The notes under the pieces were generated by a model. It did no database searches. It saw only the letters and a program-made list of their open reading frames with translations, and was not told the DNA's origin. The position numbers and the translations under genes are program-made. A DNA stretch of 6,270 nt from Alteromonadaceae bacterium (GTDB lineage: Bacteria > Pseudomonadota > Gammaproteobacteria > Pseudomonadales > Oleiphilaceae): assembly GCA_013393545.1 (NCBI GenBank), contig JABXHG010000153.1:1-6270 (forward strand), written 5' to 3'. Below are positions 1 through 6,155 of this stretch, piece after piece. The first letter of the stretch is position 1, and every line of letters starts with the position of its first letter.

Positions 1-2
1 GT

Positions 3-476
3 ACTACCGGCATTCAGGCGCTGGATCTGCTGGGGCGTAAAGTGCTGATGAGCCAGGGCGAAGCACTGAAAGTATTCACCAAGCAGGTACACCTTTTCTG
101 CAAGGAAAGCGCCGATAACGAGCAGTTGAAAGAGTTTGTCGAGCCGCTGGCGGCGTTGAACAAAGAGTGGGGCGATCTCACCATGAAGATCGGCATGACC
201 GCCATGAAAAACCGCGAGGAAGTGGGGGCCGCCTCGGTGGATTACCTGATGTACTCCGGTTACATCGTATTCGGTTACCTCTGGGCGCGCATGGCGAAAG
301 TGGCCCAGGAGAAGCTGGCCGAAGGCAGCTCCGAAGCAATGTTCTACAACGCCAAGGTGCAGACCGCGCGCTTCTACTTCAAGCGCCTGCTGCCGCGCAC
401 CAAAGCCCACGGCGAGGCCATGCTGGCCGGTGCCGACAGCCTGCTGGACATGCCGGAAGATGCGTTCTTTATCTGA
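3..476 (+). CDS. Acyl-CoA dehydrogenase (FadE-like), C-terminal part, 5' end outside window
   Basis: This is the end of a flavin-dependent acyl-CoA dehydrogenase, which catalyses the alpha,beta-dehydrogenation that opens beta-oxidation. The reading frame is open from base 3. Its first residues, TTGIQALDLLGRK, match the segment that directly follows the catalytic glutamate (YEGTxGIQ) in this family, so that Glu lies just outside the window. The remaining ~157 residues form the helical C-terminal extension found in the ~600-aa class (PF12806-like), ending with ARFYFKRLLPRT and a TGA stop at 474-476. The same blocks occur in the complete paralogue downstream (ARFYYDRLLPRT, VGAASVDYL versus VGAAAVDYL). 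An internal ATG at 42 is not the real start because conserved sequence precedes it. A terminator follows 28 nt after the stop. The family is clear; chain-length preference cannot be read from this fragment. Confidence 0.93.
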   Translation, partial: TTGIQALDLLGRKVLMSQGEALKVFTKQVHLFCKESADNEQLKEFVEPLAALNKEWGDLTMKIGMTAMKNREEVGAASVDYLMYSGYIVFGYLWARMAKVAQEKLAEGSSEAMFYNAKVQTARFYFKRLLPRTKAHGEAMLAGADSLLDMPEDAFFI

Positions 477-504
477 CGGAGGTCTTGTGGCCGAGCGTTA
501 ATGT

Positions 505-540
505 AAAAAGCCCGTTCTCCCGCCGGAGGCGGGCTTTTTT
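505..540 (+). terminator. Rho-independent terminator after the first acyl-CoA dehydrogenase
   Basis: AAAAAGCCCG at 505-514 pairs perfectly with CGGGCTTTTT at 530-539. An inner stem, CTCC (517-520) with GGAG (525-528), closes a CGCC loop. The stem ends in a T-run at 535-540. The A-run on the left arm means the structure could also stop transcription on the - strand, although no - strand gene points at it in this window. It isolates the upstream gene from the next one, so the two paralogues are probably transcribed separately. Confidence 0.92.
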
Positions 541-639
541 ATCCGCTGGCTGGCGTATAGTCTAGACTCGTAAAAACAATAAGTTGTAGCTGCAAATGCA
601 ATCAGGGCAGGCTACTTCAAACCAGTTCAGGAGAGTGAT
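541..639 (+). promoter_or_regulatory. Leader region of the second acyl-CoA dehydrogenase, with RBS and a 10-bp palindrome
   Basis: This gap follows a terminator and precedes a complete gene, so it should contain that gene's promoter. A perfect palindrome AGTCTAGACT lies at 559-568, overlapping a TATAGT at 556-561 that could serve as a -10. No convincing -35 sits 16-18 nt upstream of it, because that position falls in the terminator T-run. An imperfect palindrome TTGTAGCTGCAA lies at 584-595. The ribosome binding site AGGAGAG is at 629-635, a few bases before the ATG at 640. The RBS is solid; the promoter and operator roles are inferred. Confidence 0.4.
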
Positions 640-2430
640 ATGGCCGATTACCAGGCGCCCCTTCGCGAAATGCGTTTTGTGCTGAACGAAGTTTTTGATA
701 CCCCGGCCTTGTGGGCCTCCATGCCCAAAACAGCCGAGAACGTGGACCCCGATACCGCCGATGCCATTCTCGAGGAGGCCGGGAAAATCACCGCTGGCGT
801 TCTGGCACCGTTGAACCGGGAAGGCGACGAACAGGGCTGTCGCTGGAATGATGGTGATGTGTCCACTCCCGAAGGCTTCAAAGAGGCCTACCAGACCCTG
901 GTGGAAGGTGGCTGGAATGGTTTGGGCGGTAACCCCGAGTTTGGTGGCATGGGCATGCCCAAGACCCTGGTGGCTCAGTTTGAGGAGATGATGCAGGCCG
1001 CCAACATGTCCTTTGGCCTGGCGCCGATGCTGACCGCCGGTGCCTGTGTGGCACTGGACGCCCACGGCAGCCCGGAGCTGAAGGAAAAATACCTGCCCAA
1101 ACTGTATTCTGGCGAATGGTCCGGGGCCATGGACCTGACCGAGCCTCATGCGGGCACTGACCTGGGCATCATGCGCACCAAAGCCGAACCACAGGACGAT
1201 GGCTCCTACCGGATCACCGGTACCAAGATTTTTATCACCTGGGGCGAGCACGACATGGCGGAGAATATCGTGCACCTGGTGCTGGCTAAACTGCCGGATG
1301 CGCCCAAGGGCCCGAAAGGCATCTCCATGTTCCTGGTCCCCAAGTTCCTGGTGAATGACGATGGCTCATTGGGCGAGCGCAATCAGTTTGGTTGTGGCTC
1401 ACTGGAAAAGAAAATGGGCATCAAGGGCTCGGCCACCTGCGTGATGAACTACGACGGCGCCACTGGCTGGCTGGTAGGCGAGGAGAACAAAGGCCTGGCG
1501 GCCATGTTCACCATGATGAATTACGAGCGCCTTGGCGTAGGCATCCAGGGTCTTGGCGCGGCGGAAGCCTCGCTGCAGAGTGCCCGAGCATACGCCAACG
1601 AGCGTACCCAGAGCCGTGCGCCCAAAGGCGCGCAGCAACCAGACAAAGCCGCCGACCCGATTCTGGTGCACCCGGACGTGCGCCGCATGCTGATGACCAT
1701 GAAAGGCTTTGTGGAAGGTGGCCGCGCGTTTTCCACTTATGTGGCCAGCTGGCTGGATATCGCGAAGTTCTCCGAGGACGATCAGCAAAGGGAACATGCA
1801 GACGGCATGGTGGCTTTGTTAACGCCAGTAGCCAAGTCCTTCCTGACCGACCGGGGGCTGGATACCACCATTCTCGGCCAGCAGGTGTTCGGTGGCCACG
1901 GTTTTATCCGGGAATGGGGCCAGGAGCAGCTGGTGCGCGATTGCCGGATTACCCAGATTTACGAAGGCACCAACGGCATTCAGGCCATGGACTTGATGGG
2001 CCGAAAGGTGGTCGGCAGTGAAGGCAAGCTGTTCGAATTGTTTGCCGAAGATGTCACCAACTTCATTGAACAAAACAGCATGGACGCCGCGCTACGCCCG
2101 TACCTCGAGTCGCTGGCGGCGGCGCTTGAGCGGCTGTCGGATGTGACCGAGCGGGTGATCAAACAGGCAGGCGAAAACCCGGAAGCCGTGGGCGCTGCCG
2201 CTGTGGATTATCTGGATATGTTCGGCTACACCGCGTTGGCCTACATGTGGGCGAAGATGGTGAAAGCGGCGGCCGAGAAGGCCGGTGATGATACGTCCGG
2301 CTTCTACACCGGCAAGATCAAGACGGCACGCTTTTACTACGACCGTTTGCTGCCGCGCACGGTGGCGCTGGCTGAAGGGATTCGCAGTGGCGAGGGAGCA
2401 ATGATGGCGCCGGATGCCAGCGAAATCTAA
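640..2430 (+). CDS. Acyl-CoA dehydrogenase, FadE-like 600-residue class, complete
   Basis: This 596-aa FAD enzyme should oxidise acyl-CoA to trans-2-enoyl-CoA and pass electrons to ETF in the cytoplasm. The start at ATG 640 is supported by AGGAGAG at 629-635 and by an N-terminus (YQAPLREMRFVLNEV) typical of the short PF12418-type extension. The order is then the N-terminal helical domain, the middle beta domain (AMDLTEPHAGTDLG from about residue 163, ITGTKIFITWGEHD around 198-211), the C-terminal helical dehydrogenase domain (VFGGHGFIREWG, RDCRITQIYEGTNGIQ) and the extra C-terminal domain to the end. The catalytic base is predicted to be Glu442 in YEGT (codon 1963-1965). The length fits the ~590-600-aa Pseudomonas FadE-type relatives. 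It is a paralogue of the upstream partial gene and has its own leader after a terminator. The general reaction is near certain. The substrate (long-, medium- or phenylacyl-CoA) is unknown, so no gene symbol is given. Confidence 0.96.
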   Translation: MADYQAPLREMRFVLNEVFDTPALWASMPKTAENVDPDTADAILEEAGKITAGVLAPLNREGDEQGCRWNDGDVSTPEGFKEAYQTLVEGGWNGLGGNPEFGGMGMPKTLVAQFEEMMQAANMSFGLAPMLTAGACVALDAHGSPELKEKYLPKLYSGEWSGAMDLTEPHAGTDLGIMRTKAEPQDDGSYRITGTKIFITWGEHDMAENIVHLVLAKLPDAPKGPKGISMFLVPKFLVNDDGSLGERNQFGCGSLEKKMGIKGSATCVMNYDGATGWLVGEENKGLAAMFTMMNYERLGVGIQGLGAAEASLQSARAYANERTQSRAPKGAQQPDKAADPILVHPDVRRMLMTMKGFVEGGRAFSTYVASWLDIAKFSEDDQQREHADGMVALLTPVAKSFLTDRGLDTTILGQQVFGGHGFIREWGQEQLVRDCRITQIYEGTNGIQAMDLMGRKVVGSEGKLFELFAEDVTNFIEQNSMDAALRPYLESLAAALERLSDVTERVIKQAGENPEAVGAAAVDYLDMFGYTALAYMWAKMVKAAAEKAGDDTSGFYTGKIKTARFYYDRLLPRTVALAEGIRSGEGAMMAPDASEI

Positions 2431-2476
2431 GGCTTGAAACTGGAAAGGCCTGCACGTGACGGAGTTTGAGCAGCCA

Positions 2477-2616
2477 GGTAGGTCTTTCCAAGACACGCTG
2501 TAAATACATCCCTGGCAGATTTATGCTCCTGCAAAATCTGCACTTCCGCCGTCCATGGCGGTCGTAAACTCAAGCTCCGCCATCCATGGCTCCGCACGGT
2601 TTTGGAAAGGCCTACC
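2477..2616. repeat. Intergenic repeat-like element: 18-bp inverted repeat enclosing three hairpins
   Basis: The outer arms are GGTAGGTCTTTCCAAGAC (2477-2494) and GTTTTGGAAAGGCCTACC (2599-2616). They pair over all 18 positions as + strand RNA, with two G-U pairs (2483/2610 and 2492/2601). A 3-bp GCC/GGC extension lies beyond one mismatch (2473-2475 with 2618-2620). Inside are GCAGATTT/AAATCTGC (2515-2522 with 2534-2541), CCGCC/GGCGG (2546-2550 with 2557-2561) and GCC/GGC (2579-2581 with 2588-2590). The last two hairpins share TCCGCC[G/A]TCCATGGC, at 2545-2559 and 2576-2590. The fold resembles a cloverleaf. I recall similar TTTCCAAGACACGCTGTAAATAC-type sequences between genes in marine gammaproteobacteria, but that is memory, not a search. 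It may be a non-autonomous mobile repeat or an RNA-level terminator or stabiliser. Confidence 0.65.
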
Positions 2617-2640
2617 CGGCCGCTCATTCAAGCGTCGGGT
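2614..2640. repeat. Flanking hairpin next to the intergenic element
   Basis: ACCCG (2614-2618) pairs with CGGGT (2636-2640), and the inner stem CGCT (2621-2624) pairs with AGCG (2631-2634) around a CATTCA loop, with a small internal loop between them. It lies 16 bases past the stop codon of the - strand small gene. It overlaps the right arm of the larger element by three bases, so the two folds compete slightly. It lacks a U-tract directly behind it on either strand, so a terminator role is possible but unproven. Confidence 0.4.
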
Positions 2641-2656
2641 GTTATTCTCGGGTTTT

Positions 2657-2920
2657 CTACTTCAGCTTCTTGCGAATATTCTGATAACCGGATTTCAGGT
2701 CTTCTCCCAGCCGGTGTGCAGTCTCCCGGGCCTCGTGGCCGGCATCTTCGGTGTCGTGCAGAATATCATCCATCTTGTGACGAAACCGCTCCCAGTCTTT
2801 CTCCAGATCGTCCCATTCGTCTTTCACATCTTCCCGGGCCAGGTGCATCTGCACCCGGGCTTCGTCCCGGTACTGTTTGATCTTTTCTGACAGCTTATGA
2901 AAATCATCTTGCAGGTTCAT
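2657..2920 (-). CDS. Small acidic helical protein, possibly sll1863-like stress response family
   Basis: This 87-aa protein starts MNLQDDFHK and ends in GYQNIRKKLK, with a TAG stop at 2659-2657. I chose the ATG at 2920-2918 because GAGGGA stands about 6 nt upstream. An in-frame upstream extension to a TTG at 2989 has no good RBS and adds 23 unremarkable residues. The protein has no signal peptide, membrane segment or cysteine. It is rich in Glu, Asp, Lys and Arg with spaced hydrophobics, predicting one or two long amphipathic helices or a coiled coil. The pattern VQMHLAREDVKDEWDDLEK followed by GEDLKSGYQNIR recalls small sll1863-type stress response proteins. That assignment is from memory and moderate at best. 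It lies 75 nt downstream of holA on the same strand, with room for its own promoter, and is probably not a functional part of the leuS-lptE-holA operon. Confidence 0.8.
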   Translation of the reverse strand: MNLQDDFHKLSEKIKQYRDEARVQMHLAREDVKDEWDDLEKDWERFRHKMDDILHDTEDAGHEARETAHRLGEDLKSGYQNIRKKLK

Positions 2921-2946
2921 GGTGCTTCCCTCTTTGCTTTCCATGA

Positions 2947-2989
2947 TAAAGATAGACTCACCTTGCGTTCGCTGCAGGGAATCTGTCAA
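2947..2989 (-). promoter_or_regulatory. Weak candidate promoter for the small acidic protein
   Basis: On the - strand a TTGACA lies at 2989-2984 and a TCTATCTTTA at 2956-2947 contains a possible -10 (TATCTT, 2954-2949). The 29-nt spacing is too long for a sigma-70 pair. The -10 region partly resembles the sigma-S extended -10 (a TCTAT start), which would suit a stress protein. That is a loose match only. Confidence 0.2.
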
Positions 2990-2995
2990 GGAAGA

Positions 2996-4009
2996 TCAAT
3001 GTGAGGGGGTGGCCAGCAACACTGAAAGGTCGCGCAGGTGATGCCAGGGGCCGAGGCTGTCAAAGCCTTTGGCGGCGCGGTCGGTCAGATGACACAAGTG
3101 CAGGGCCTGGTGTAGCTGTGTGCGGTTCAGGCGGCCGGCGGCCTGGCGTACGGCGGCGGCGCGCCGGGGCTGGAAAACACCCCGTTTTTTCAGGAAGGCA
3201 GACGGATTTTCGCCGGGCCGGACGGTTTTTTTCAGTTCCAGTATCAGGTTCAGGTCACGGGTCAGCACACTGAGCAGGCCCAGCGGGTTTTCGCCTTCCT
3301 GCTGCAGGATGCCAATCATTCGCCCGGCGTGGGTGGCTTTGCCGGACAACAACTCTGTCACCAGCTCAAAGCCGTTGAAGCGGGCGCTGTCCTGCACCGC
3401 CTGTTCCACGGTGGCTTCGTCAATGGTTTTGTTATTGCCCAGTAACAGGGCCAGGCGATCAAGCTCCTGGGATGCGGCCAGCAAGTTGCCCTCCAGCCGT
3501 TCGGCCAGAATCATCATGGCGCCACGGGTGAGTTGCAGACCCTGGCTTGCGGCCCGCTGTTGCAGCCAGCCGGGAAACTTTTCAGGGTCTATCGGCCAGA
3601 CCGGTACGTGTACCCCGGTACCCTGAAGCTCCTTGTACCACTTGCGTTTGGTTTCGGCAGCATCCAGTTTGGCGCTGATTAGCAGCAACACCACATCCTC
3701 GGGAGGGGCCTGAAGAATCTGCTCCATCACCTTGCGGCCGTCGCCCAGCTTGCCGGTGGGCAGGTGGATCTCGATACGGCGTTTTTCCGCGAATAACGAC
3801 AGTGCGTTGCACTCATCCGCCACCGCATTCCAGTCCAACTGATGATCGGCGTGGTAAACCAGACGGTCCTGATAGCCTGCCTCCCGGGCAGCAGCCCGGA
3901 TCTGGTCGCAGCATTCCTGGACCAGCAATGGTTCATCACCGGAAACCAGGTAAACCGGGGCCAGGCCTTTTTTCAGTAGCTGGGGAAGCTGGCCGGGCTG
4001 GGTTTTCAT
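2996..4009 (-). CDS. holA: DNA polymerase III subunit delta (clamp loader)
   Basis: HolA is the delta subunit of the DnaX clamp-loader complex. It binds the beta sliding clamp and opens the ring during replication. The protein has 337 residues, close to the 343 of E. coli. The N-terminus has the family block PVYLVSGDEPLLVQE (about residues 18-32) of the AAA+-like domain I. As usual for delta there is no working Walker A motif. The middle carries LERLEGNLLAASQELDRL-like helices (sequence LAERLEGNLLAASQELDRL). The C-terminal collar domain includes FELVTELLSGK and NPLGLLSVLTRDL, ending with TDRAAKGFD. The ATG (4009-4007) overlaps the lptE stop as ATGA, and no strong Shine-Dalgarno precedes it, so translation is probably coupled to lptE. 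Downstream, nadD, which follows holA in E. coli, is absent and the small acidic protein gene follows instead. Identity is very secure. Confidence 0.96.
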   Translation of the reverse strand: MKTQPGQLPQLLKKGLAPVYLVSGDEPLLVQECCDQIRAAAREAGYQDRLVYHADHQLDWNAVADECNALSLFAEKRRIEIHLPTGKLGDGRKVMEQILQAPPEDVVLLLISAKLDAAETKRKWYKELQGTGVHVPVWPIDPEKFPGWLQQRAASQGLQLTRGAMMILAERLEGNLLAASQELDRLALLLGNNKTIDEATVEQAVQDSARFNGFELVTELLSGKATHAGRMIGILQQEGENPLGLLSVLTRDLNLILELKKTVRPGENPSAFLKKRGVFQPRRAAAVRQAAGRLNRTQLHQALHLCHLTDRAAKGFDSLGPWHHLRDLSVLLATPSH

Positions 4010-4581
4010 GAGCCGTTATCGGTTTTCTGATTGGCGTTGTATTCCTCGACGGCGGCCTCGATGCGTTCCCGGGTCATGGGCGCCAGACGGAAGATGACCT
4101 GCTGAGCCAGGCGTTCACCGAGTTGCTGACGCAGCTCGTCTTCTTCGCGCTGCTTGGCCAGCACGTTGTTCTCATCGTACCGGTAGCTTTCGCTGGCGTT
4201 CAGGTCTGTTCGGGCAATCAGCGGCACCTGTTCAGCGGTGATCAGCTCCACTGACACCGTGTGTCGCAGTACATATTCTGCCGCCGAGGCGTCCGAGGTG
4301 ATGGCCGAAGCGCGACGGTCCTGGCGATAATCCCGCAATCGCAGAACGTAATCGGCGTTGCTTTCGTCCGCCAGTGTCACGCCACCAAGCTCCAGCTGAT
4401 CACGTACCGAGTTGCAGAAATCACCGGGCAGTGATGAGGGGCAGTCCACGGCCAGTGGTTGCAGGGCCGATGGCACCGGCGAGGTGCCCCGCAACTGGAA
4501 GCCGCAACCAGCCAAAACCGTGGCTGCCGTCAGCACCATGGCTTTCGGGAGGGTGGCTTTCAGGGCAGGGCAGAGTGTCAT
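4006..4581 (-). CDS. lptE: LPS-assembly lipoprotein LptE
   Basis: LptE (formerly RlpB) is the outer-membrane lipoprotein that plugs the LptD barrel and helps deliver lipopolysaccharide to the cell surface. The 191-aa product starts at ATG 4581-4579, one base after the leuS stop (TGA-T-ATG). This start gives a proper lipoprotein signal: a charged N-terminus with two Lys (residues 8 and 13), a hydrophobic stretch MVLTAATV, and the lipobox LAGC with Cys26 as the lipidated residue. It is followed by the family hallmark GFQLRG. A longer in-frame reading from 4623 would add residues inside leuS and spoil the signal peptide. The rest is the LptE fold, with a soluble, acidic, Gln-rich C-terminus. The stop overlaps the holA start by 4 nt. 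Position between leuS and holA is the conserved gammaproteobacterial arrangement, which makes the call firm despite weak sequence conservation in this family. Confidence 0.95.
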   Translation of the reverse strand: MTLCPALKATLPKAMVLTAATVLAGCGFQLRGTSPVPSALQPLAVDCPSSLPGDFCNSVRDQLELGGVTLADESNADYVLRLRDYRQDRRASAITSDASAAEYVLRHTVSVELITAEQVPLIARTDLNASESYRYDENNVLAKQREEDELRQQLGERLAQQVIFRLAPMTRERIEAAVEEYNANQKTDNGS

Positions 4582-4582
4582 A

Positions 4583-5923
4583 TCAGTTGGCCACCACGTT
4601 GACGAGTTTGCCCGGCACCACAATCACCTTGCGAACGGTTTTGTCTTCGGTGAACCGCTGAACGTTTTCATGCTCAAGCGCCAGTTTCTCCAGGTCATCT
4701 TTGGCAATGTCGGCAGGCACGTCCGCCTTGGCGCGAACTTTGCCGTTGACCTGCAATACCACGGTAATTTCGCTGCGCACCATGGCTTTCTCGTCGGCTT
4801 CTGGCCAGCTGGCTTCCACCACGGGCTCTTCGTGGCCCAGGGCATGCCAGAGCTGGTGACAGATGTGCGGTACGATTGGTGCCAGCACCAGTACTGCGGT
4901 TTCCAGCGCTTCTTGCCGCACGGCCAGGGTCTGGGGCTCGTCACCGCCCAGTTTGCCCACTTCGTTCAGCAGCTCCATCACCGCGGCAATGGAGGTGTTG
5001 AAGGTCAGGCGGCGGCTGATGTCATCGCTGACCTTGGCAATGGTCTCGTGGGTCTTCAAACGCAGAGCCTTCTGGTCCGCGTTCAGGCTGTCGGCATTCA
5101 GAGCCGGCACGTCACCGCTCGCGGCGTTCTCGTTCACCATTCGCCACAGGCGCTTTAGGAAGCGGTGATCACCTTCCACTCCTCTGTCAGACCACTCCAG
5201 TGACTGCTCCGGTGGTTCGGCGAACATCATGAACAGTCGCACGGTGTCGGCACCGAACTCGTCGATGATGGATTGCGGGTCGATGCCGTTGTTCTTGGAC
5301 TTGGACATCTTGGTGACGCCACCGATTTCCACCGGCTCGCCATCGGATTTCAGGATGGCGCGCACCACCTGGCCCTTATTGTCCCGCTCAACGGTAACGT
5401 CGGCCGGGTTGAACCAGGTTTTACCGCCGTTGTCTTCGTTACGGTAGTAGGTCTCGGCCAGCACCATGCCTTGGGTCAGCAGGCGCTTGAACGGCTCGGA
5501 GCTGTCCACCAGGCCCACGTCCCGCAGCAGTTTGTGGAAGAAACGGGCGTGCAGCGGGTGCAGGATGGCGGGCTCGATCCCGCCGATGTACTGGTCCACC
5601 GGCAGCCAGTAGTGGGCCGCGGCCGGGTCCAGCATGCCCTTGTCGTAGTTGGGGCTGCAGAACCGGGCGTAGTACCAGGATGACTCCATGAAGGTGTCGA
5701 AGGTATCGGTTTCCAGGGTGGCCGGCTGGCCGTTGTATTCGGTCTTGCACCACTCCGGATCGGCCTTGATGGGCGACTGAACGCCGTCCATTTCCACGTC
5801 TTCCGGCAGGCGGACTGGCAACTGGTCGTCCGGCACAGGCATTTCGGTGCCGTCGTCCAGGGTCATCATCGGAATCGGTGCGCCCCAGTAACGCTGCCGG
5901 GAAACCCCCCACTCCCGCAGGCG
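4583..5923 (-). CDS. leuS: Leucyl-tRNA synthetase, C-terminal ~446 residues, cut off upstream by an amber codon
   Basis: LeuRS charges tRNA-Leu with leucine. This part runs from [18 protein letters not shown] (immediately after an in-frame TAG at 5926-5924) to the end, [11 protein letters not shown], with a TGA stop at 4585-4583. It contains the second half of the Rossmann catalytic domain ([25 protein letters not shown]), the KMSKS ATP-binding loop (codons 5311-5297, [12 protein letters not shown]), the anticodon-binding helices ([19 protein letters not shown]) and the C-terminal tRNA-binding domain ([14 protein letters not shown], sequence [14 protein letters not shown]). The first ATG after the amber is at 5869, inside a conserved block, so I do not believe it is a start. 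Several normally invariant residues differ, notably Pro for the leucine-pocket His533 of E. coli (codon 5572-5570). lptE follows after one base. Family identity is certain, but the piece cannot be a working enzyme as written. Confidence 0.93.
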   Translation of the reverse strand, partial: RLREWGVSRQRYWGAPIPMMTLDDGTEMPVPDDQLPVRLPEDVEMDGVQSPIKADPEWCKTEYNGQPATLETDTFDTFMESSWYYARFCSPNYDKGMLDPAAAHYWLPVDQYIGGIEPAILHPLHARFFHKLLRDVGLVDSSEPFKRLLTQGMVLAETYYRNEDNGGKTWFNPADVTVERDNKGQVVRAILKSDGEPVEIGGVTKMSKSKNNGIDPQSIIDEFGADTVRLFMMFAEPPEQSLEWSDRGVEGDHRFLKRLWRMVNENAASGDVPALNADSLNADQKALRLKTHETIAKVSDDISRRLTFNTSIAAVMELLNEVGKLGGDEPQTLAVRQEALETAVLVLAPIVPHICHQLWHALGHEEPVVEASWPEADEKAMVRSEITVVLQVNGKVRAKADVPADIAKDDLEKLALEHENVQRFTEDKTVRKVIVVPGKLVNVVAN

Positions 5924-6151
5924 CTACTTCTCGGTGCGCTTGCCGATGTTGTTGTCTTCCAGGTACCTGGCAATGTCGTCAAAGTCGTCATCGCTGGTCA
6001 GACCGCTGTACTTGCCGGAGGACACCAGCACGCCCTTCTCGGTAAAGGCTTCTTCCTGCACGTCGATTTCACGGCCATCGTTAGCCGCGATTACCTGCTT
6101 GATGGGCAGATGATATTTGGTGGCGAATTCGTGGTCGCGCTCGTCATCGGC
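5924..6151 (-). pseudogene. leuS: LeuRS editing-domain fragment ending at the amber codon
   Basis: These ~75 codons, from DERDHEFATKYHLPIK to GIGKRT-like sequence NNIGKRTEK, are the end of the CP1 editing domain. DERD corresponds to HDQRD of E. coli LeuRS around residues 342-345, which includes the editing-site Asp345. The frame is continuous with the downstream LeuRS part. The TAG at 5926-5924 stands where E. coli has Tyr (VNYRLRDWG), so one base change from TAC or TAT would explain it. Everything upstream in normal LeuRS (HIGH motif, first half of the catalytic domain, most of CP1: about 340 residues) is missing and is replaced by sirtuin sequence. Joined across the amber, the LeuRS-derived part is about 522 codons, matching the E. 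coli protein from Asp342 to its end almost exactly. Confidence 0.85.
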
Positions 6152-6155
6152 CCGG
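6143..6155. other. Junction between sirtuin and LeuRS sequence
   Basis: Sirtuin similarity ends at LHGR (codons to 6152) and LeuRS similarity begins at DERD (from 6145). The two or three residues between them (Ala-Asp) fit either parent poorly. The coding-strand sequence here, GGCCGGGCCGATGACGAG, could have offered a few bases of GC-rich microhomology between the two parents. No mobile element, target duplication or attachment site is visible. The reading frame is kept across the join. Confidence 0.7.

Larger units (their letters stand above)
2431..2656. other. Gene-free region between convergent genes
   Basis: This stretch separates the 3' ends of the + strand acyl-CoA dehydrogenase and the - strand small protein gene. 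I see no credible gene in it. It is dominated by inverted and direct repeats, described separately. A TGGAAAGGCCT at 2441-2451 recurs at 2603-2613, outside and inside the main element respectively. No stem here is followed by a clear T-run on either strand, so a classical intrinsic terminator for the two converging genes is not evident. The structured repeat may do that job. Confidence 0.7.

Noticed and set aside
562..1275. Long - strand open frame (237 codons) opposite the acyl-CoA dehydrogenase
   Set aside because: It is antisense to a well-conserved gene, has no recognisable domain and no RBS, and is typical of shadow frames in GC-rich DNA.
2477..2616. tRNA gene or CRISPR unit in the cloverleaf-like element
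   Set aside because: It has no T-arm or anticodon-arm consensus and no CCA-proximal pairing of tRNA size, the outer stem is 18 bp, and there are no regularly spaced repeats.
2555..2890. + strand frame of 111 codons starting in the intergenic repeat, with a hydrophobic-looking N-terminal half
   Set aside because: Most of it is antisense to the small acidic protein, whose charged codons read as hydrophobic on the other strand. It has no clear RBS.
2657..2989. Longer 110-aa version of the small acidic protein starting at TTG 2989
   Set aside because: The internal ATG at 2920 has a good GAGGGA RBS. The extension has no RBS and overlaps possible promoter sequence.
4582..4623. Longer lptE start at 4623
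   Set aside because: It would overlap the end of leuS and put 14 extra residues before a signal peptide that is already well formed from the ATG at 4581.
4412..5158. Long + strand open frame (248 codons) opposite lptE and leuS
   Set aside because: It crosses two genuine genes antisense and its translation has no family features. It is a codon-bias shadow.
5924..5926. Programmed amber read-through or pyrrolysine in LeuRS
   Set aside because: No such recoding is known for LeuRS, no downstream signal is visible, and the same gene is also truncated and carries damaging substitutions, so error or decay is simpler.
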